From positions 248,001 through 312,000 of the forward strand of contig NZ_JBEPKD010000001.1 of assembly GCF_040544555.1 (NCBI RefSeq): 64,000 bases of DNA, in the 5' to 3' direction. The notes beneath the pieces are model-generated. The model saw only the letters and a program-made list of their open reading frames with translations. It searched no databases and was not told where the DNA came from. Shown here piece after piece: positions 54,253 through 63,551 of this stretch; position 1 is the first letter of the stretch, and each line of letters starts with the position of its first letter. The translations under genes were made by a program, and so were the position numbers. Source of the DNA: Halalkalibacter oceani (lineage in GTDB: Bacteria; Bacillota; Bacilli; Bacillales; Bacillaceae_D).

Positions 54253-54411
54253 ATGGCAGAAAAGAAACCGCTTTGGAAAAAATGGTGGATCTGGCTGATT
54301 GTTGTTTCGTTTATTATCTTGAACATTCTGATCACAAACTGTCAGGAAAGCGGTGACAGCCATGAGGATGAACCGCCAAGGCTAACCGACAGCCCGATTT
54401 CAACACACTAA
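54253..54411 (+). CDS. Small single-span membrane protein
   Basis: 52 residues: a basic N-terminus (AEKKPLWKKWW), one hydrophobic helix (IWLIVVSFIILNILIT) and an acidic tail. GAGGA precedes the ATG and a promoter-like sequence is upstream. It is too short to classify; an N-in, C-out orientation is predicted by the positive-inside rule. It runs in the same direction as the YajQ gene 44 bases downstream. Confidence 0.65.
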   Translation: MAEKKPLWKKWWIWLIVVSFIILNILITNCQESGDSHEDEPPRLTDSPISTH

Positions 54412-54455
54412 TCAACTGGCAGAACTTACGAAAAAAAATGGAGGGGATCAGAGAT

Positions 54456-54947
54456 ATGGCAAAGGACAGTTCATTTGATATTGTATCTCAGGTTGACACG
54501 GCGGAGGTTACAAATGCCGTGACGATGGCGACGAAAGAAATTCAAAACCGTTATGATTTTAAAGGGAGCAAAAGCAGCCTGGCGCTTGAAAAGGAAGAAA
54601 TTGTGCTCGTATCTGACGATGAATATAAGCTTGAACAGCTGAAGGACGTTCTTTTATCTAAGCTGATTAAGCGCGGTATCTCCGTCAAAAGCCTGGATTA
54701 CGGCAAGATCGAAAACGCTTCCGGGGGAACGGTTCGTCAACGCGCCAAGCTCATTCAAGGCATTGACAAGGAAACAGCGAAGAAGATTACAGCCCTTATT
54801 AAAAACAGCGGTTTAAAAGTTAAGAGCCAGGTTCAGGATGATCAAATCCGGGTAACCGGCAAAAACCGCGATGATCTCCAAGCCGTGATTACAGCTGTGA
54901 GGGAAGCTGATCTGGCGATTGATGTCCAGTTTATCAATTATCGCTAA
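54456..54947 (+). CDS. yajQ: YajQ-family nucleotide-binding protein
   Basis: About 163 residues, the family's usual length. It begins AKDSSFDIVSQVDTAEVTNA and contains QNRYDFKGSKSSLAL and KVKSQVQDDQIRVTGKNRDD, the YajQ signature of two ferredoxin-like domains. Some members bind cyclic di-GMP. The ATG at 54456 follows GGAGGGG. Confidence 0.93.
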   Translation: MAKDSSFDIVSQVDTAEVTNAVTMATKEIQNRYDFKGSKSSLALEKEEIVLVSDDEYKLEQLKDVLLSKLIKRGISVKSLDYGKIENASGGTVRQRAKLIQGIDKETAKKITALIKNSGLKVKSQVQDDQIRVTGKNRDDLQAVITAVREADLAIDVQFINYR

Positions 54948-55011
54948 TGGCAGGCCAAGCTGAGCAGGAAGATCCTGGCTATTGAGGTAACGAGAAAGGA
55001 AAACGGGAGAG

Positions 55012-55677
55012 ATGAGAAAATTATCGAAATATAAAAGCTGGCAGAAATGGGTCCTCTTTATTTTTGGGACGTTCCTGCTGGCGCTGGGCTGTGCCTGTAT
55101 GATTCAGGCTGAGCTGGGGGTATCAACGTGGGATGTGCTTCACACGGGGTTAGCTGCTAAATTTCCAATTTCCATTGGGCTCGGTGTCATTATTATCGGT
55201 ATGCTTTTAATTGGGATGAAGTATCAATTGGACAGAGAACGGCCGCAAATTGGAACCTTTTTAAATGCGATCCTGGTCGGAGTCTTTCTCAACCTGATTT
55301 TGGCCAGTGGCCTTCTCCCAGATGGCGGGCAGCTGTGGCTCCATATTTTGCTGCTTGTAGTCGGAATTTTATTGATGGGGTTTGGCTCAGGGATGTATGT
55401 CGGTTCAGGAATCGGCGCCGGCCCGCGGGACGGCTTTACATTGGCGCTCGCGGCCAGACTGAACTGGTCGATTCGTTTGACGAGAACAGTGATTGAAGCG
55501 ACAGCGCTGGGCTGTGGCTGGCTTCTTGGGGGCGGCCCGGTCTTTGTAGGAACCTTCCTGGCAGTCGTGCTGATTGGACCTTTGATCCAATCCTCGCTAT
55601 TTTTCTGGCGAGCGCAGGTCGCGAAGCTCGATGAGAAAGCAACCGCAGCTGCGGCAAAGACGCCGATGTCATCGTAA
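55012..55677 (+). CDS. YczE/YitT-like membrane protein
   Basis: 221 residues with six hydrophobic segments. ALGCACMIQAELGVSTWDVL and GSGIGAGPRDGFTLALA match the YczE family. A role in membrane transport or regulation has been suggested for relatives; unknown here. The 400-base gap that follows (55678-56077) contains a family-1 hairpin repeat (55868-55945) and nothing else that I can identify. Confidence 0.8.
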   Translation: MRKLSKYKSWQKWVLFIFGTFLLALGCACMIQAELGVSTWDVLHTGLAAKFPISIGLGVIIIGMLLIGMKYQLDRERPQIGTFLNAILVGVFLNLILASGLLPDGGQLWLHILLLVVGILLMGFGSGMYVGSGIGAGPRDGFTLALAARLNWSIRLTRTVIEATALGCGWLLGGGPVFVGTFLAVVLIGPLIQSSLFFWRAQVAKLDEKATAAAAKTPMSS

Positions 55678-55867
55678 ATGTGATAGTTTCTGCATGGAAA
55701 GCGGCGAGTTGAATTTTGGGCATGTGAAAATGCGCAGAGCTCGCTCGCAGCTTTTTGGGCCTGTCAGACAGCTCATAATCCTAAAATATCTGTATTTCTT
55801 AGTGTGTAACCGAGCAAACGGATCATTGTCACAACCTGTCCTTGTAATGGAATGAGGGACTAATGGA

Positions 55868-55945
55868 TAAAGCTGCTGAAAAAGGTCGTTTCCACTTTTT
55901 CAGCAGCTTTTTTCGTAATAATCGTAGCGTTGCCTGATTTTGAAA
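55868..55945 (+). repeat. Repeat family 1 copy with terminator hairpin
   Basis: AAAGCTGCTGAAAAAG pairs with CTTTTTCAGCAGCTTT, followed by TTTCG. It continues with CGTAGCGTTGCCTGATTTTG, as in the 20.4-kb copy. Confidence 0.7.
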
Positions 55946-56077
55946 GAGTCTGTTCAATTGGCGTTTGTCAGTATTCAGCTCCTTCGCTAAAATCTCCTTG
56001 CTTTCATTACCCGCTTCTATTCCATTTTTTCCTTACTGGGTCACCTCATTGACGAGTTTCCGTTAAGAGATAAACGG

Positions 56078-57875
56078 CTATCCGGTTTCCGTTGCCGCTT
56101 TCTGATAAAGCTCCCGGTAGAGCCCGTCCTGTTGCAGGAGGGCTTGATGGGTTCCTTGCTGAACGATCCGTCCATGTTGGAGAACGAGGATCCGGTCAGC
56201 TTTTTCAATCGTTTGCAGCCGGTGGGCAATGATAAAGCTCGTGCGTCCGTTCATTAGAGTAGCGAGCGCTTGCTGAATGTTGATTTCCATCAACGTGTCG
56301 ATGCTGCTTGTCGCTTCATCAAGCACTAAAATCGCCGGATTGGCCAGAATCACCTGCGCAATTGCCAGAAGCTGCTTTTGACCTTCACTGATTCCGCGGC
56401 CGCCTTCCTTGAGCAAGGTGTCATACTGGTCCGGCAGCTGCGAAATAAAGGAATGGGCATTGGCGAGACGCGCCGCTTCTTCAATGTCTTGATCCGTTGC
56501 ATTGAGGCGCCCATAGCGAATATTTTCCCGGATCGTCGCCTCAAACAAAAAGGGCAAAGCCAATGTGCTGCCGAAGATTGGCGAGCTTGAGCTGCTGTGT
56601 GTCGTGGCGATCAATCGAAATCGTTCCATCATCAACCTCATAAAATCGGGCAAGCAGCTGGAGGATCGTTGTTTTGCCCGCCCCGGTCGGACCGACTAAG
56701 GCGATCGTCTCACCAGGGGAAACAGAAAAATGAATATCCGAAACCGTTTTGCCGGAATCTTCTTTTTGATAAGAAAAAGATACATTTTGAAAGCAAACTT
56801 CACCGCGGACTGTGGCAAGACTGACGGCTTTCTCGGAATCACTTTCTCCCTCCTGATCCATCAGGTCAAAGACCCGTTCTGCGCCGGCGACGGCCGAAAG
56901 CATCGTATTAAACTGATTCGCCAAATCGTTTAAAGGGCGGGTGAACTGGCGGGCGTATTCCGCAAAAATGACAATCGTGCCGATTGTCACCAATTCCCGT
57001 AAAGCGAGAATGCCGCCGATTCCGGCGATAATCGCAAAGCTGATGCTGTTTAACAAATTCATCAGTTTCGGAATAAATCCGGAATACGTTTGCGCCCAAA
57101 AGCCGGCTTTTTTTAATTGGGCATTTTTGCTTTGAAAAGCAGCAATCATCTCGTCCTCGCGCGAAAATGTCTGAATGACAGCGCGGCCGGAAATCGTTTC
57201 TTCAATAAAGCCATTTACTTCTCCCATTTGACGCTGCTGTTCCTTGAAATAAGGACCTGTCCTGTTTGTTATCCATTTCATCCCAACGATCATTGCCGGA
57301 ACAACGGTTAACGTTAGGACTGTCAGCAATGGGCTGAGCCAGAGCATCACCGTCAAAATACCGATGAACGTCAGGATGCTGGATAGAATTTGAATGAAAG
57401 AGCTGTTCAATGTCGCACTAATATTTTCAATATCATTCGTCAACCGGCTCATCACGTCTCCATGCTTCTTCTGCTGGAAGTAAGAGAGTGGCAGGGCATG
57501 AACATGATGAAACAAATCCTTCCGCAGCGCAAATATGGTTTTCTGGGCAAGACGAATCATCAGGGTATTTTGCAGCCAAACGGAAGCCGAGCCAACTGTA
57601 TAAAGACTAAATAACAGAACGAGGAAAAAAAGCAACCCCTCATACTGACCTAAAAGAACATAATGATCAAGCAGCCAGCCGATAAAAAGCGGACCGAGCA
57701 GGGCGCACAAGGAGCTGAGACAGACGAGACCGAGCACGACCAGAAGCTGCTTTCGGAAAACAGCCAAATAGGTCCAGAGCCGCTTCAATGTACCCGACCA
57801 GTTCCGTATCGGCTGTCGTTTGGAGGAGGATGGATCTCCCCGCTTCTGCCATGTTTTAGTAAAGGGATTGGACAT
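56078..57875 (-). pseudogene. ABC exporter half-transporter with catalytic ATP site, frameshifted (YfiC-like)
   Basis: The six-helix membrane domain and Walker A (GPTGAGKTTILQLLARF) are intact in one frame, which runs into a stop after LRQHIGFALFV. The rest of the ATPase resumes in another frame at PFLFEATIRENIRYG and goes on with ISEGQKQLLAIAQV, Walker B and catalytic glutamate (ILVLDEATSSID) and the switch histidine (FIIAHRL). Compared with the usual IGFVLQDPFLFEATI order, about 11 bases are missing near 56555, removing the Q loop. The likely start is the ATG at 57875, overlapping the upstream partner by 20 bases. Without this subunit the pair should be dead. Confidence 0.8.
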
Positions 57876-59607
57876 GACCGAAAGCATCTCCTTTCGTTTG
57901 AGACTGGTAAAGTCGCTGATAATAAGAGGAAGCTTCATATAATTGATCATGCGTGCCTGTCTCGATAAGCTGGCCATCCTCCAAAATCCATATTTGATCC
58001 GCCTGTCGCGCTGTGCTCACTTTCTGAGTGACAAGCAAGGCTGTGCAGGAATACGAGGCCAGAGCATGCAGTAATGCAGCTTCCGTTTTCGTATCAAGCG
58101 CACTCGTGCTATCATCAAGTAACAAAATGGAGGGGCGGCGGATTAAGGCGCGGGCAATGGAAATTCGCTGCTTCTGCCCGCCGGACAAGCTCACACCGCG
58201 CTGGGCGACGACGGTCTCATAGCCGTCAGGCATTGCCGCGATCGTTTCGACAAGCTGAGCCGCCTCTGCTGCGGCATGAACCTCCTCCATTGTCGCAACT
58301 TGCTTCCCCCAGGTAATGTTTTCCTTAATCGTCCCCGAAAAAAGCGTAACATCCTGTGGTACATAGCCAATCGTCATCCGTAAGTCCTTCAGGTTCCACT
58401 CACGAATATGGCGTCCGCCGATGATGATCTCACCGGCAGTGGCATCATGGAGCCGTGGCATCAGCTGCAAAAAGCTCGTTTTGCCGGAGCCGGTCGCGCC
58501 AAGGATCGCGATCGTTTCACCGGCCTTAATGTCTGCCGTTATTTCCGTCAGGGCATTGCGTGAGGCGGCGGGATAGCGGAAGCCAACTTCTTTGCATTGA
58601 ATAGGCAGCGCTCTTGTCACGGGAGGAGAAGAGGAGGAATTGCGTTCAACCTCCACCTCCACCTCCACCTCCACGTCAAGTAGTTCAACAAGCCTGCCCG
58701 CTGACGCCCGGGCACGGGAAAAGGCGAGAATAATCATCGAAAATACATGGAGCGCCGACGCAATCCTCGTCGCATAATTGACGATTGCTACGACCTCTCC
58801 GATTTGCGCCCCGCCGGTTTGAATGTGAACGGTGCCGAACCAGAGAATAAGCAGGATAGCGCTGTTCATCACTAATAAGAGGAGAGGCATCGTCATTTCC
58901 ATGAGACGCAATGCCCGTATCGTGTCCGTCATGAGAGCTTCGTTGCGCGTTGAGAACCGTTTTTCTTCATGGGAGGAGCGGACAAAGGCTTTAATGAGCT
59001 TCATTCCGGCTAAATTTTCATAAATGCTGTGGTTGACCCGATCCAGTCTCATCTGCACTTGAGAGAACAGCCGAGCCCCCTTTTTTAACATCCAGACGAG
59101 AAAAAAGACGAGCAGCGGGATACAAATAAGAAGAATAAGAGCGACTCTGCTATTCACCAGTAATGCCATCACCACTCCGCCGATAATTAAAAGGGGAGCT
59201 CTTAGCATAATTCTAAGACTCATAAAAATCGTTGTTTGAATTTGCAGAACATCATTTGTCAGCCGCGTGATTAAAGAAGAGCTGGAAAACGCATGGGCTT
59301 GTTCGGCTGATAGAAATTGAGACTTACGATAGAGAAAATTGCGCAGATCATATCCAGTGTTTTGACTGACATGAGCAGCGTAAAAAGAATTCGCAATTCC
59401 GGCGATAAACGATAAACACGAAAGCCCCAGCATAAGACCGCCCCATTTGAGCACGACGCTGAGATCCTGAGCGACAATGCCTTCATCAATAATTTTCGCT
59501 AAAAACAACGGCAGAACAAGCTCGGCGACAAGCTCGAACATCATAAGCGCAAGAGCAAGGCCGACGCTTAGCCGATAACGCGTGACAAACGATAATAATT
59601 TGTTCAT
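57856..59607 (-). CDS. ABC exporter half-transporter with degenerate ATP site (YfiB-like)
   Basis: 583 residues: six membrane helices (about 1-310) and an ATPase domain with GATGSGKTSFLQLMPRL, VSLSGGQKQRISIARAL, Walker B ILLLDDSTSALD (aspartate instead of the catalytic glutamate) and TQKVSTARQAD (glutamine instead of the switch histidine). This is the degenerate half of a heterodimeric exporter; its canonical signature would serve the catalytic site of the neighbouring half, which is broken. The linker contains a VEVEVEVEVE stretch encoded by a hexanucleotide repeat. GGAGG precedes the ATG. Confidence 0.88.
   Translation of the reverse strand: MNKLLSFVTRYRLSVGLALALMMFELVAELVLPLFLAKIIDEGIVAQDLSVVLKWGGLMLGLSCLSFIAGIANSFYAAHVSQNTGYDLRNFLYRKSQFLSAEQAHAFSSSSLITRLTNDVLQIQTTIFMSLRIMLRAPLLIIGGVVMALLVNSRVALILLICIPLLVFFLVWMLKKGARLFSQVQMRLDRVNHSIYENLAGMKLIKAFVRSSHEEKRFSTRNEALMTDTIRALRLMEMTMPLLLLVMNSAILLILWFGTVHIQTGGAQIGEVVAIVNYATRIASALHVFSMIILAFSRARASAGRLVELLDVEVEVEVEVERNSSSSPPVTRALPIQCKEVGFRYPAASRNALTEITADIKAGETIAILGATGSGKTSFLQLMPRLHDATAGEIIIGGRHIREWNLKDLRMTIGYVPQDVTLFSGTIKENITWGKQVATMEEVHAAAEAAQLVETIAAMPDGYETVVAQRGVSLSGGQKQRISIARALIRRPSILLLDDSTSALDTKTEAALLHALASYSCTALLVTQKVSTARQADQIWILEDGQLIETGTHDQLYEASSYYQRLYQSQTKGDAFGHVQSLY
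58647..58676. repeat. Hexanucleotide tandem repeat inside the ABC gene
   Basis: About four to five copies of CCACCT (GGTGGA on the coding strand), giving an in-frame Val-Glu repeat in the linker between the membrane and ATPase domains. Confidence 0.75.
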
Positions 59608-59840
59608 GACTTGCCTCCTGATATGGTTTCCCCGTCTATGAAAGCTCTTTTATCATAGCTTATTTTTGAGAAGATAAACTATTTTCAAAAAAATAAAAGA
59701 GGTTGGATGTAAACGATGGCTATCTGATTCCCTACAAGCGCTGGGAAAGCCGGCTGTGGCGATTTTCTTATGTCTAAAAGAGGGATTTCCCTGCTAGATA
59801 AAGAATAGCTTTTCATTCCATTCATTAGGTGGTGAAATTG

Positions 59841-60065
59841 ATGAAAAAAGTAGTACGACGTTTATTTGTTATTATCACGATGTTATTTCTCGCTTTTTTA
59901 TCTTTGGCTTTTATTGATTCCCATTGAGTGAACACAGTAGTGGTGGGGATCGTAATAATTGTTATTTTAAATCAATTGGGACTAACAGGGAATAGTAACG
60001 ATTCCGGCTCTCCCAGAGATGATACCGGCTATTGGGACGACGGAGACAACGGAGATGATGATTAA
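59841..60065 (+). other. Two short hydrophobic reading frames separated by one in-frame TGA
   Basis: The first part (28 codons, 59841-59924) is MKKVVRRLFVIITMLFLAFL then SLAFIDSH, followed by TGA at 59925-59927. The same frame goes on from GTG at 59928 for 45 codons: MNTVVVGIVIIVILNQLG, then a serine/aspartate-rich acidic tail ending at TAA. GGTGG stands before the first ATG; the second has no ribosome site of its own. It may be one small membrane gene with a nonsense mutation or read-through, or two coupled peptides. Confidence 0.5.
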
Positions 60066-60272
60066 AGATTTCCTGCGAGTAAGGACAAAGCAACGGGAGT
60101 AAGGCTTTTATTTTTTTCCGAAATTCAGCATCAATCTTATCCCTCCACCCTGCACTCTCAGTCAGGGGATTTTTCATGTTAGATAACCTTACACAGTTTT
60201 TGGTTTTGCAAAAGGAATTTGTTTTCTTTTGTCAAAATAAGTAGTTTGATAGAACTTTTTGGGGGGATGACC

Positions 60273-61274
60273 GTGATTGGAGAAAAACAGCTCAATGTAT
60301 CCAAGCTGTGGAGTGAGCTTAAAGAGCTATATAGTCAAATGGAAGGGTCGATTAAAACGACGAACCGTATTTCGACCCATGCTAATTTGCTGGCCCTTAA
60401 TTCAGGCATTGAAGCGGCAAGAGCAGGGGACGCAGGACGCGGCTTTTCTGTCGTGGCAAACGAAATTAAAAAATTTGCCGATGACAATCTTAAAGCGAAT
60501 ACGATCAATAATCAGCTGATTCGCACGATTCAGGAAAAGACAAATGAAGTGATAGCAGTACGTACCGTCGATGTAGCTTTTGATACGATTGATAAAATTG
60601 ATCGGAATTTATTTGAGCGCAATTGTGATGTACAGGCATGGACAACATTTACAGCGGTTAAACATTGCTTGCTTTTGCCGGGGCCGGAGACGATTTCAGA
60701 AGCGGAGATGCTGCTCGGTCAGCTGCAAAAGATTTATACGGTCTATTATGATTTAACGATTGTCAATCTTGACGGAATTGTTGTCGCTTCGGGAAGCAAT
60801 GCCCAGCTGACAGGGCTTGATTTTTCGAGGGAGACATGGTTTCAACAGGCGCTTGAATCAGGGAAGGTATACGCTTCGGATATGTATCACGCCCCTGCTG
60901 TCCAGGGCTTTACGATGAACTATGCCGCTCCGATATTCGATGATTCCAACAATGCAATCGGCGTTTTGACGACGTGGTTTAACTGGGAGTACATTTATGA
61001 CATTATTGATGCAGTGAAAATTGATGAACAGTCGGAGCTGTATTTAATTAATAAAGACGGGATCGTGATTGCTTCCAAGCAGAGGGAAGACATTTTGAAT
61101 AAAGATCTCGGTTCCTTAACTGCCGTACAGCTGCTTAAGCAGGGGAAGGCAACGATCGGCTATCAGCATGAAACAGTGGAAGGAAAACCGAAAATAATCG
61201 CTTACTGCAAAACAAAAGGTTACAATGATTACGAAGGGAAAGGATGGTCGGTCATTGTCAGTGAACAAACATAA
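60273..61274 (+). CDS. Soluble MCP-like protein with N-terminal signalling tip and C-terminal Cache domain
   Basis: About 334 residues without membrane segments. Residues about 10-70 carry the chemoreceptor tip LALNSGIEAARAGDAGRGFS followed by VVANEIKKFA. The rest (about 105-330) is a Cache-type sensor: YDLTIVNLDGIVVASGSN, RETWFQQALESGKVYASDMY and IGVLTTWFNWEYIYDII. This order is the reverse of normal chemoreceptors, and the helical bundle is much shortened. The start is GTG at 60273 (six bases after GGGGGG) or ATG at 60267. It may couple a cytosolic ligand to CheA/CheW arrays. Confidence 0.78.
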   Translation: MIGEKQLNVSKLWSELKELYSQMEGSIKTTNRISTHANLLALNSGIEAARAGDAGRGFSVVANEIKKFADDNLKANTINNQLIRTIQEKTNEVIAVRTVDVAFDTIDKIDRNLFERNCDVQAWTTFTAVKHCLLLPGPETISEAEMLLGQLQKIYTVYYDLTIVNLDGIVVASGSNAQLTGLDFSRETWFQQALESGKVYASDMYHAPAVQGFTMNYAAPIFDDSNNAIGVLTTWFNWEYIYDIIDAVKIDEQSELYLINKDGIVIASKQREDILNKDLGSLTAVQLLKQGKATIGYQHETVEGKPKIIAYCKTKGYNDYEGKGWSVIVSEQT

Positions 61275-61314
61275 ACGATTTCGCAGCCCATGATGAAATT
61301 TTCAAAAAATAAAC

Positions 61315-61343
61315 TTGAAAAGCTTTTGAGGATGTAGTATGAT
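61315..61343 (+). promoter_or_regulatory. Sigma-A promoter of the T-box transcript
   Basis: TTGAAA, 17 bases, TATGAT, about 20 bases before the start of T-box stem I. Confidence 0.65.
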
Positions 61344-61361
61344 TTTGCCAACACTTAAAAT

Positions 61362-61640
61362 ACGACGAAGAGGAATAGTACGATTTTAGAAGCGCTCAGA
61401 GAGCTGTTGGTTGGTGCAAAACAGCCGTGGAAAAAATCAGAACTCGCCTTGAAGTAGCTCGCTGAAATGATAGTAGGTGGAGACGGTTCCTATCCGTTAT
61501 AATAGGAGGATATAAGGGCAAACAGCCCCGTATCTGTTAAAGCTGCATACCGGTTTTCGGTATGAAATCAGAGTGGTACCGCGTAAGATGTCACAGTCTT
61601 TCGTCTCTATTGTCGATAGGGATGGAAGGCTTTTTTGTTT
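61362..61640 (+). promoter_or_regulatory. Leucine T-box leader
   Basis: The leader holds GAAGAGGAATAGTA and AGAGAGCTG at stem I, GGTGCAAAACAGC, the specifier region GAACTCGCCTTGAAG with codon CTC (leucine, 61443-61445), the T-box AGAGTGGTACCGCG at 61570-61583, and a terminator (GTCTTTCGTCTCTAT with ATAGGGATGGAAGGC, then TTTTTT). Uncharged leucine tRNA should stabilise the antiterminator and switch on the downstream leuA-like gene. The 398-base gap between genes is largely this element. Confidence 0.93.
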
Positions 61641-61672
61641 TACTAACGCAGATTAGAAAGGGTGGTTTAACG

Positions 61673-63373
61673 ATGAAAAATGTAAACAAATATGCCAGAG
61701 GGTATTTCGTCCCGCCGGTAACGAGCATGAAATGGAGCGAGAAGGAGTATATTACAGAGGCTCCGGTCTGGTGCAGTGTTGATTTGCGTGATGGAAATCA
61801 GGCGCTTGTTGTGCCAATGAATCTGGAAGAGAAGCTGAAATATTTTCAATTATTGGTCGATATCGGCTTTAAGGAGATTGAGGTCGGCTTCCCGGCTGCT
61901 TCTGAAACGGAGTATACGTTTTTACGGACGCTGATTGAAGAAAATCTGATTCCGGATGATGTGACGATCCAGGTTTTGACCCAATCGCGCGACCATATTA
62001 TTAAGAAAACATTTGAATCGTTACGCGGGGCAAAAAAGGCAGTTGTTCATTTATATAATTCCACCTCTGTCGCTCAGCGTGAACAGGTCTTCCGAAAGTC
62101 GAAAGAGGAAATTATCGAGATTGCCGTATCCGGCGCGAAGCTTCTTCAGAAATATGCGGCAGAAACGGAAGGAAATTTCATGTTCCAATATTCACCGGAA
62201 AGCTTTACCGGGACGGAAATGGAATTCGCGCTTGAAATCTGTAACCGCGTGCTTGATGTGTGGCAGCCGACCGCTGATCAGCCGGTGATCATCAATTTAC
62301 CGGCGACCGTCTCGTTTTCCATGCCGCATGTGTACGCCAGCCAAATTGAGTATATGAGCGACAACTTACATTTCCGGGAGAATGTCATTGTCTCGGTTCA
62401 TCCTCACAATGACCGCGGGACCGGGGTCGCTGATGCGGAGCTTGCGATGCTTGCCGGAGCGCAGCGGGTCGAAGGGACGTTATTCGGCAACGGTGAACGA
62501 ACAGGGAACGTCGATATAGTCACCCTTGCGCTGAACATGTATTCTCATGGTGTCGATCCAAAGCTTGATTTCGGCAATATTCGTGAGATTATTGCTGCAT
62601 ATGAACCGTTAACGAGAATGAAGGTTCATGAGCGTCACCCTTACGGAGGCGACCTTGTGTTCACTGCTTTTTCGGGTTCGCATCAGGATGCGATCGCCAA
62701 AGGAATGAAATGGCGCGAAGAGCACGAAGACGCAACATGGAATGTCCCTTACTTGTTAATTGATCCGAAAGACATCGGTCGTGAATATGAAGGAGACATC
62801 ATTCGCATTAACAGCCAGTCAGGGAAGGGCGGAATCGGCTATGTGATGGAGCAGCAATACGGCTTCGACCTGCCGGCAAAAATGCGTGAGAACTTCGGTT
62901 ACCGGATTAAGCAAGTATCCGACCGTCAGCATAAAGAGCTGCTTCCAGCCGAGATTTATGACATTTACTTAAAAGAATACGTCAATCTTACGGCGCCAAT
63001 CGAATTTATCACCTACAGCTTCACCCAGCACGATGACTTTGAAACGACCGTGCAAATGAAAAAGGATGGTCGCGTAGAAGAGATGCAGGGAGTTGGCAAC
63101 GGAAGACTTGATGCAATCAGCAATGCCCTTCAGATGAAGCTCGGCATTCGCTATTCGAATTTGGTCTACAAGGAGCACGCCTTAGAAACCGGCTCAGAAT
63201 CACGCGCAGCCTCTTATGTCGGAATCACGGCAGAAGACGGCACGGTCTACTGGGGATGCGGAATTGATGTTGATATTATGACGTCATCGGTCAGAGCGCT
63301 ATTCAGCGCTGTGAATAAGCTTATTGAAGCTGGCACGGTGCAAAAGCAGGCCGCTGCGGCTGCTAAAATGTAA
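61673..63373 (+). CDS. leuA: 2-Isopropylmalate synthase (long LeuA type)
   Basis: About 566 residues. The TIM-barrel active site shows VDLRDGNQALVVPMN, VHPHNDRGTGVADAELA with two metal-binding histidines, and EGTLFGNGERTGNVDIVTLA. The C-terminal allosteric domain includes MQGVGNGRLDAISNALQMKL. It condenses acetyl-CoA with 2-ketoisovalerate in leucine synthesis. This is the actinobacterial/fungal-length form rather than the shorter form usual in ilv-leu operons. The ATG at 61673 follows AAAGGGTGG. Control by a CTC T-box confirms leucine regulation. Confidence 0.94.
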   Translation: MKNVNKYARGYFVPPVTSMKWSEKEYITEAPVWCSVDLRDGNQALVVPMNLEEKLKYFQLLVDIGFKEIEVGFPAASETEYTFLRTLIEENLIPDDVTIQVLTQSRDHIIKKTFESLRGAKKAVVHLYNSTSVAQREQVFRKSKEEIIEIAVSGAKLLQKYAAETEGNFMFQYSPESFTGTEMEFALEICNRVLDVWQPTADQPVIINLPATVSFSMPHVYASQIEYMSDNLHFRENVIVSVHPHNDRGTGVADAELAMLAGAQRVEGTLFGNGERTGNVDIVTLALNMYSHGVDPKLDFGNIREIIAAYEPLTRMKVHERHPYGGDLVFTAFSGSHQDAIAKGMKWREEHEDATWNVPYLLIDPKDIGREYEGDIIRINSQSGKGGIGYVMEQQYGFDLPAKMRENFGYRIKQVSDRQHKELLPAEIYDIYLKEYVNLTAPIEFITYSFTQHDDFETTVQMKKDGRVEEMQGVGNGRLDAISNALQMKLGIRYSNLVYKEHALETGSESRAASYVGITAEDGTVYWGCGIDVDIMTSSVRALFSAVNKLIEAGTVQKQAAAAAKM

Positions 63374-63395
63374 CAGTTTACGGTTTTTGTTCATG

Positions 63396-63438
63396 GGGCT
63401 GGGACGAAAGGTTGTTTTTTCAGCTTTTGCCCGGCCTC
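63396..63438 (+). terminator. Terminator, repeat family 2
   Basis: GGGGCTGGG...AAAGG pairs with TTTTGCCCGGCCTC around a T-rich loop. Confidence 0.65.
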
Positions 63439-63551
63439 ATCCATTTCTTCAGCCTCGTTCTTGGCCGCCGCTGCTTGCAATCAGAAGTTGAGTTTTCGTC
63501 TGCAAAGTGATATATTACATATTAAATTGACGAAAGTGAGGGGAGACAGTA

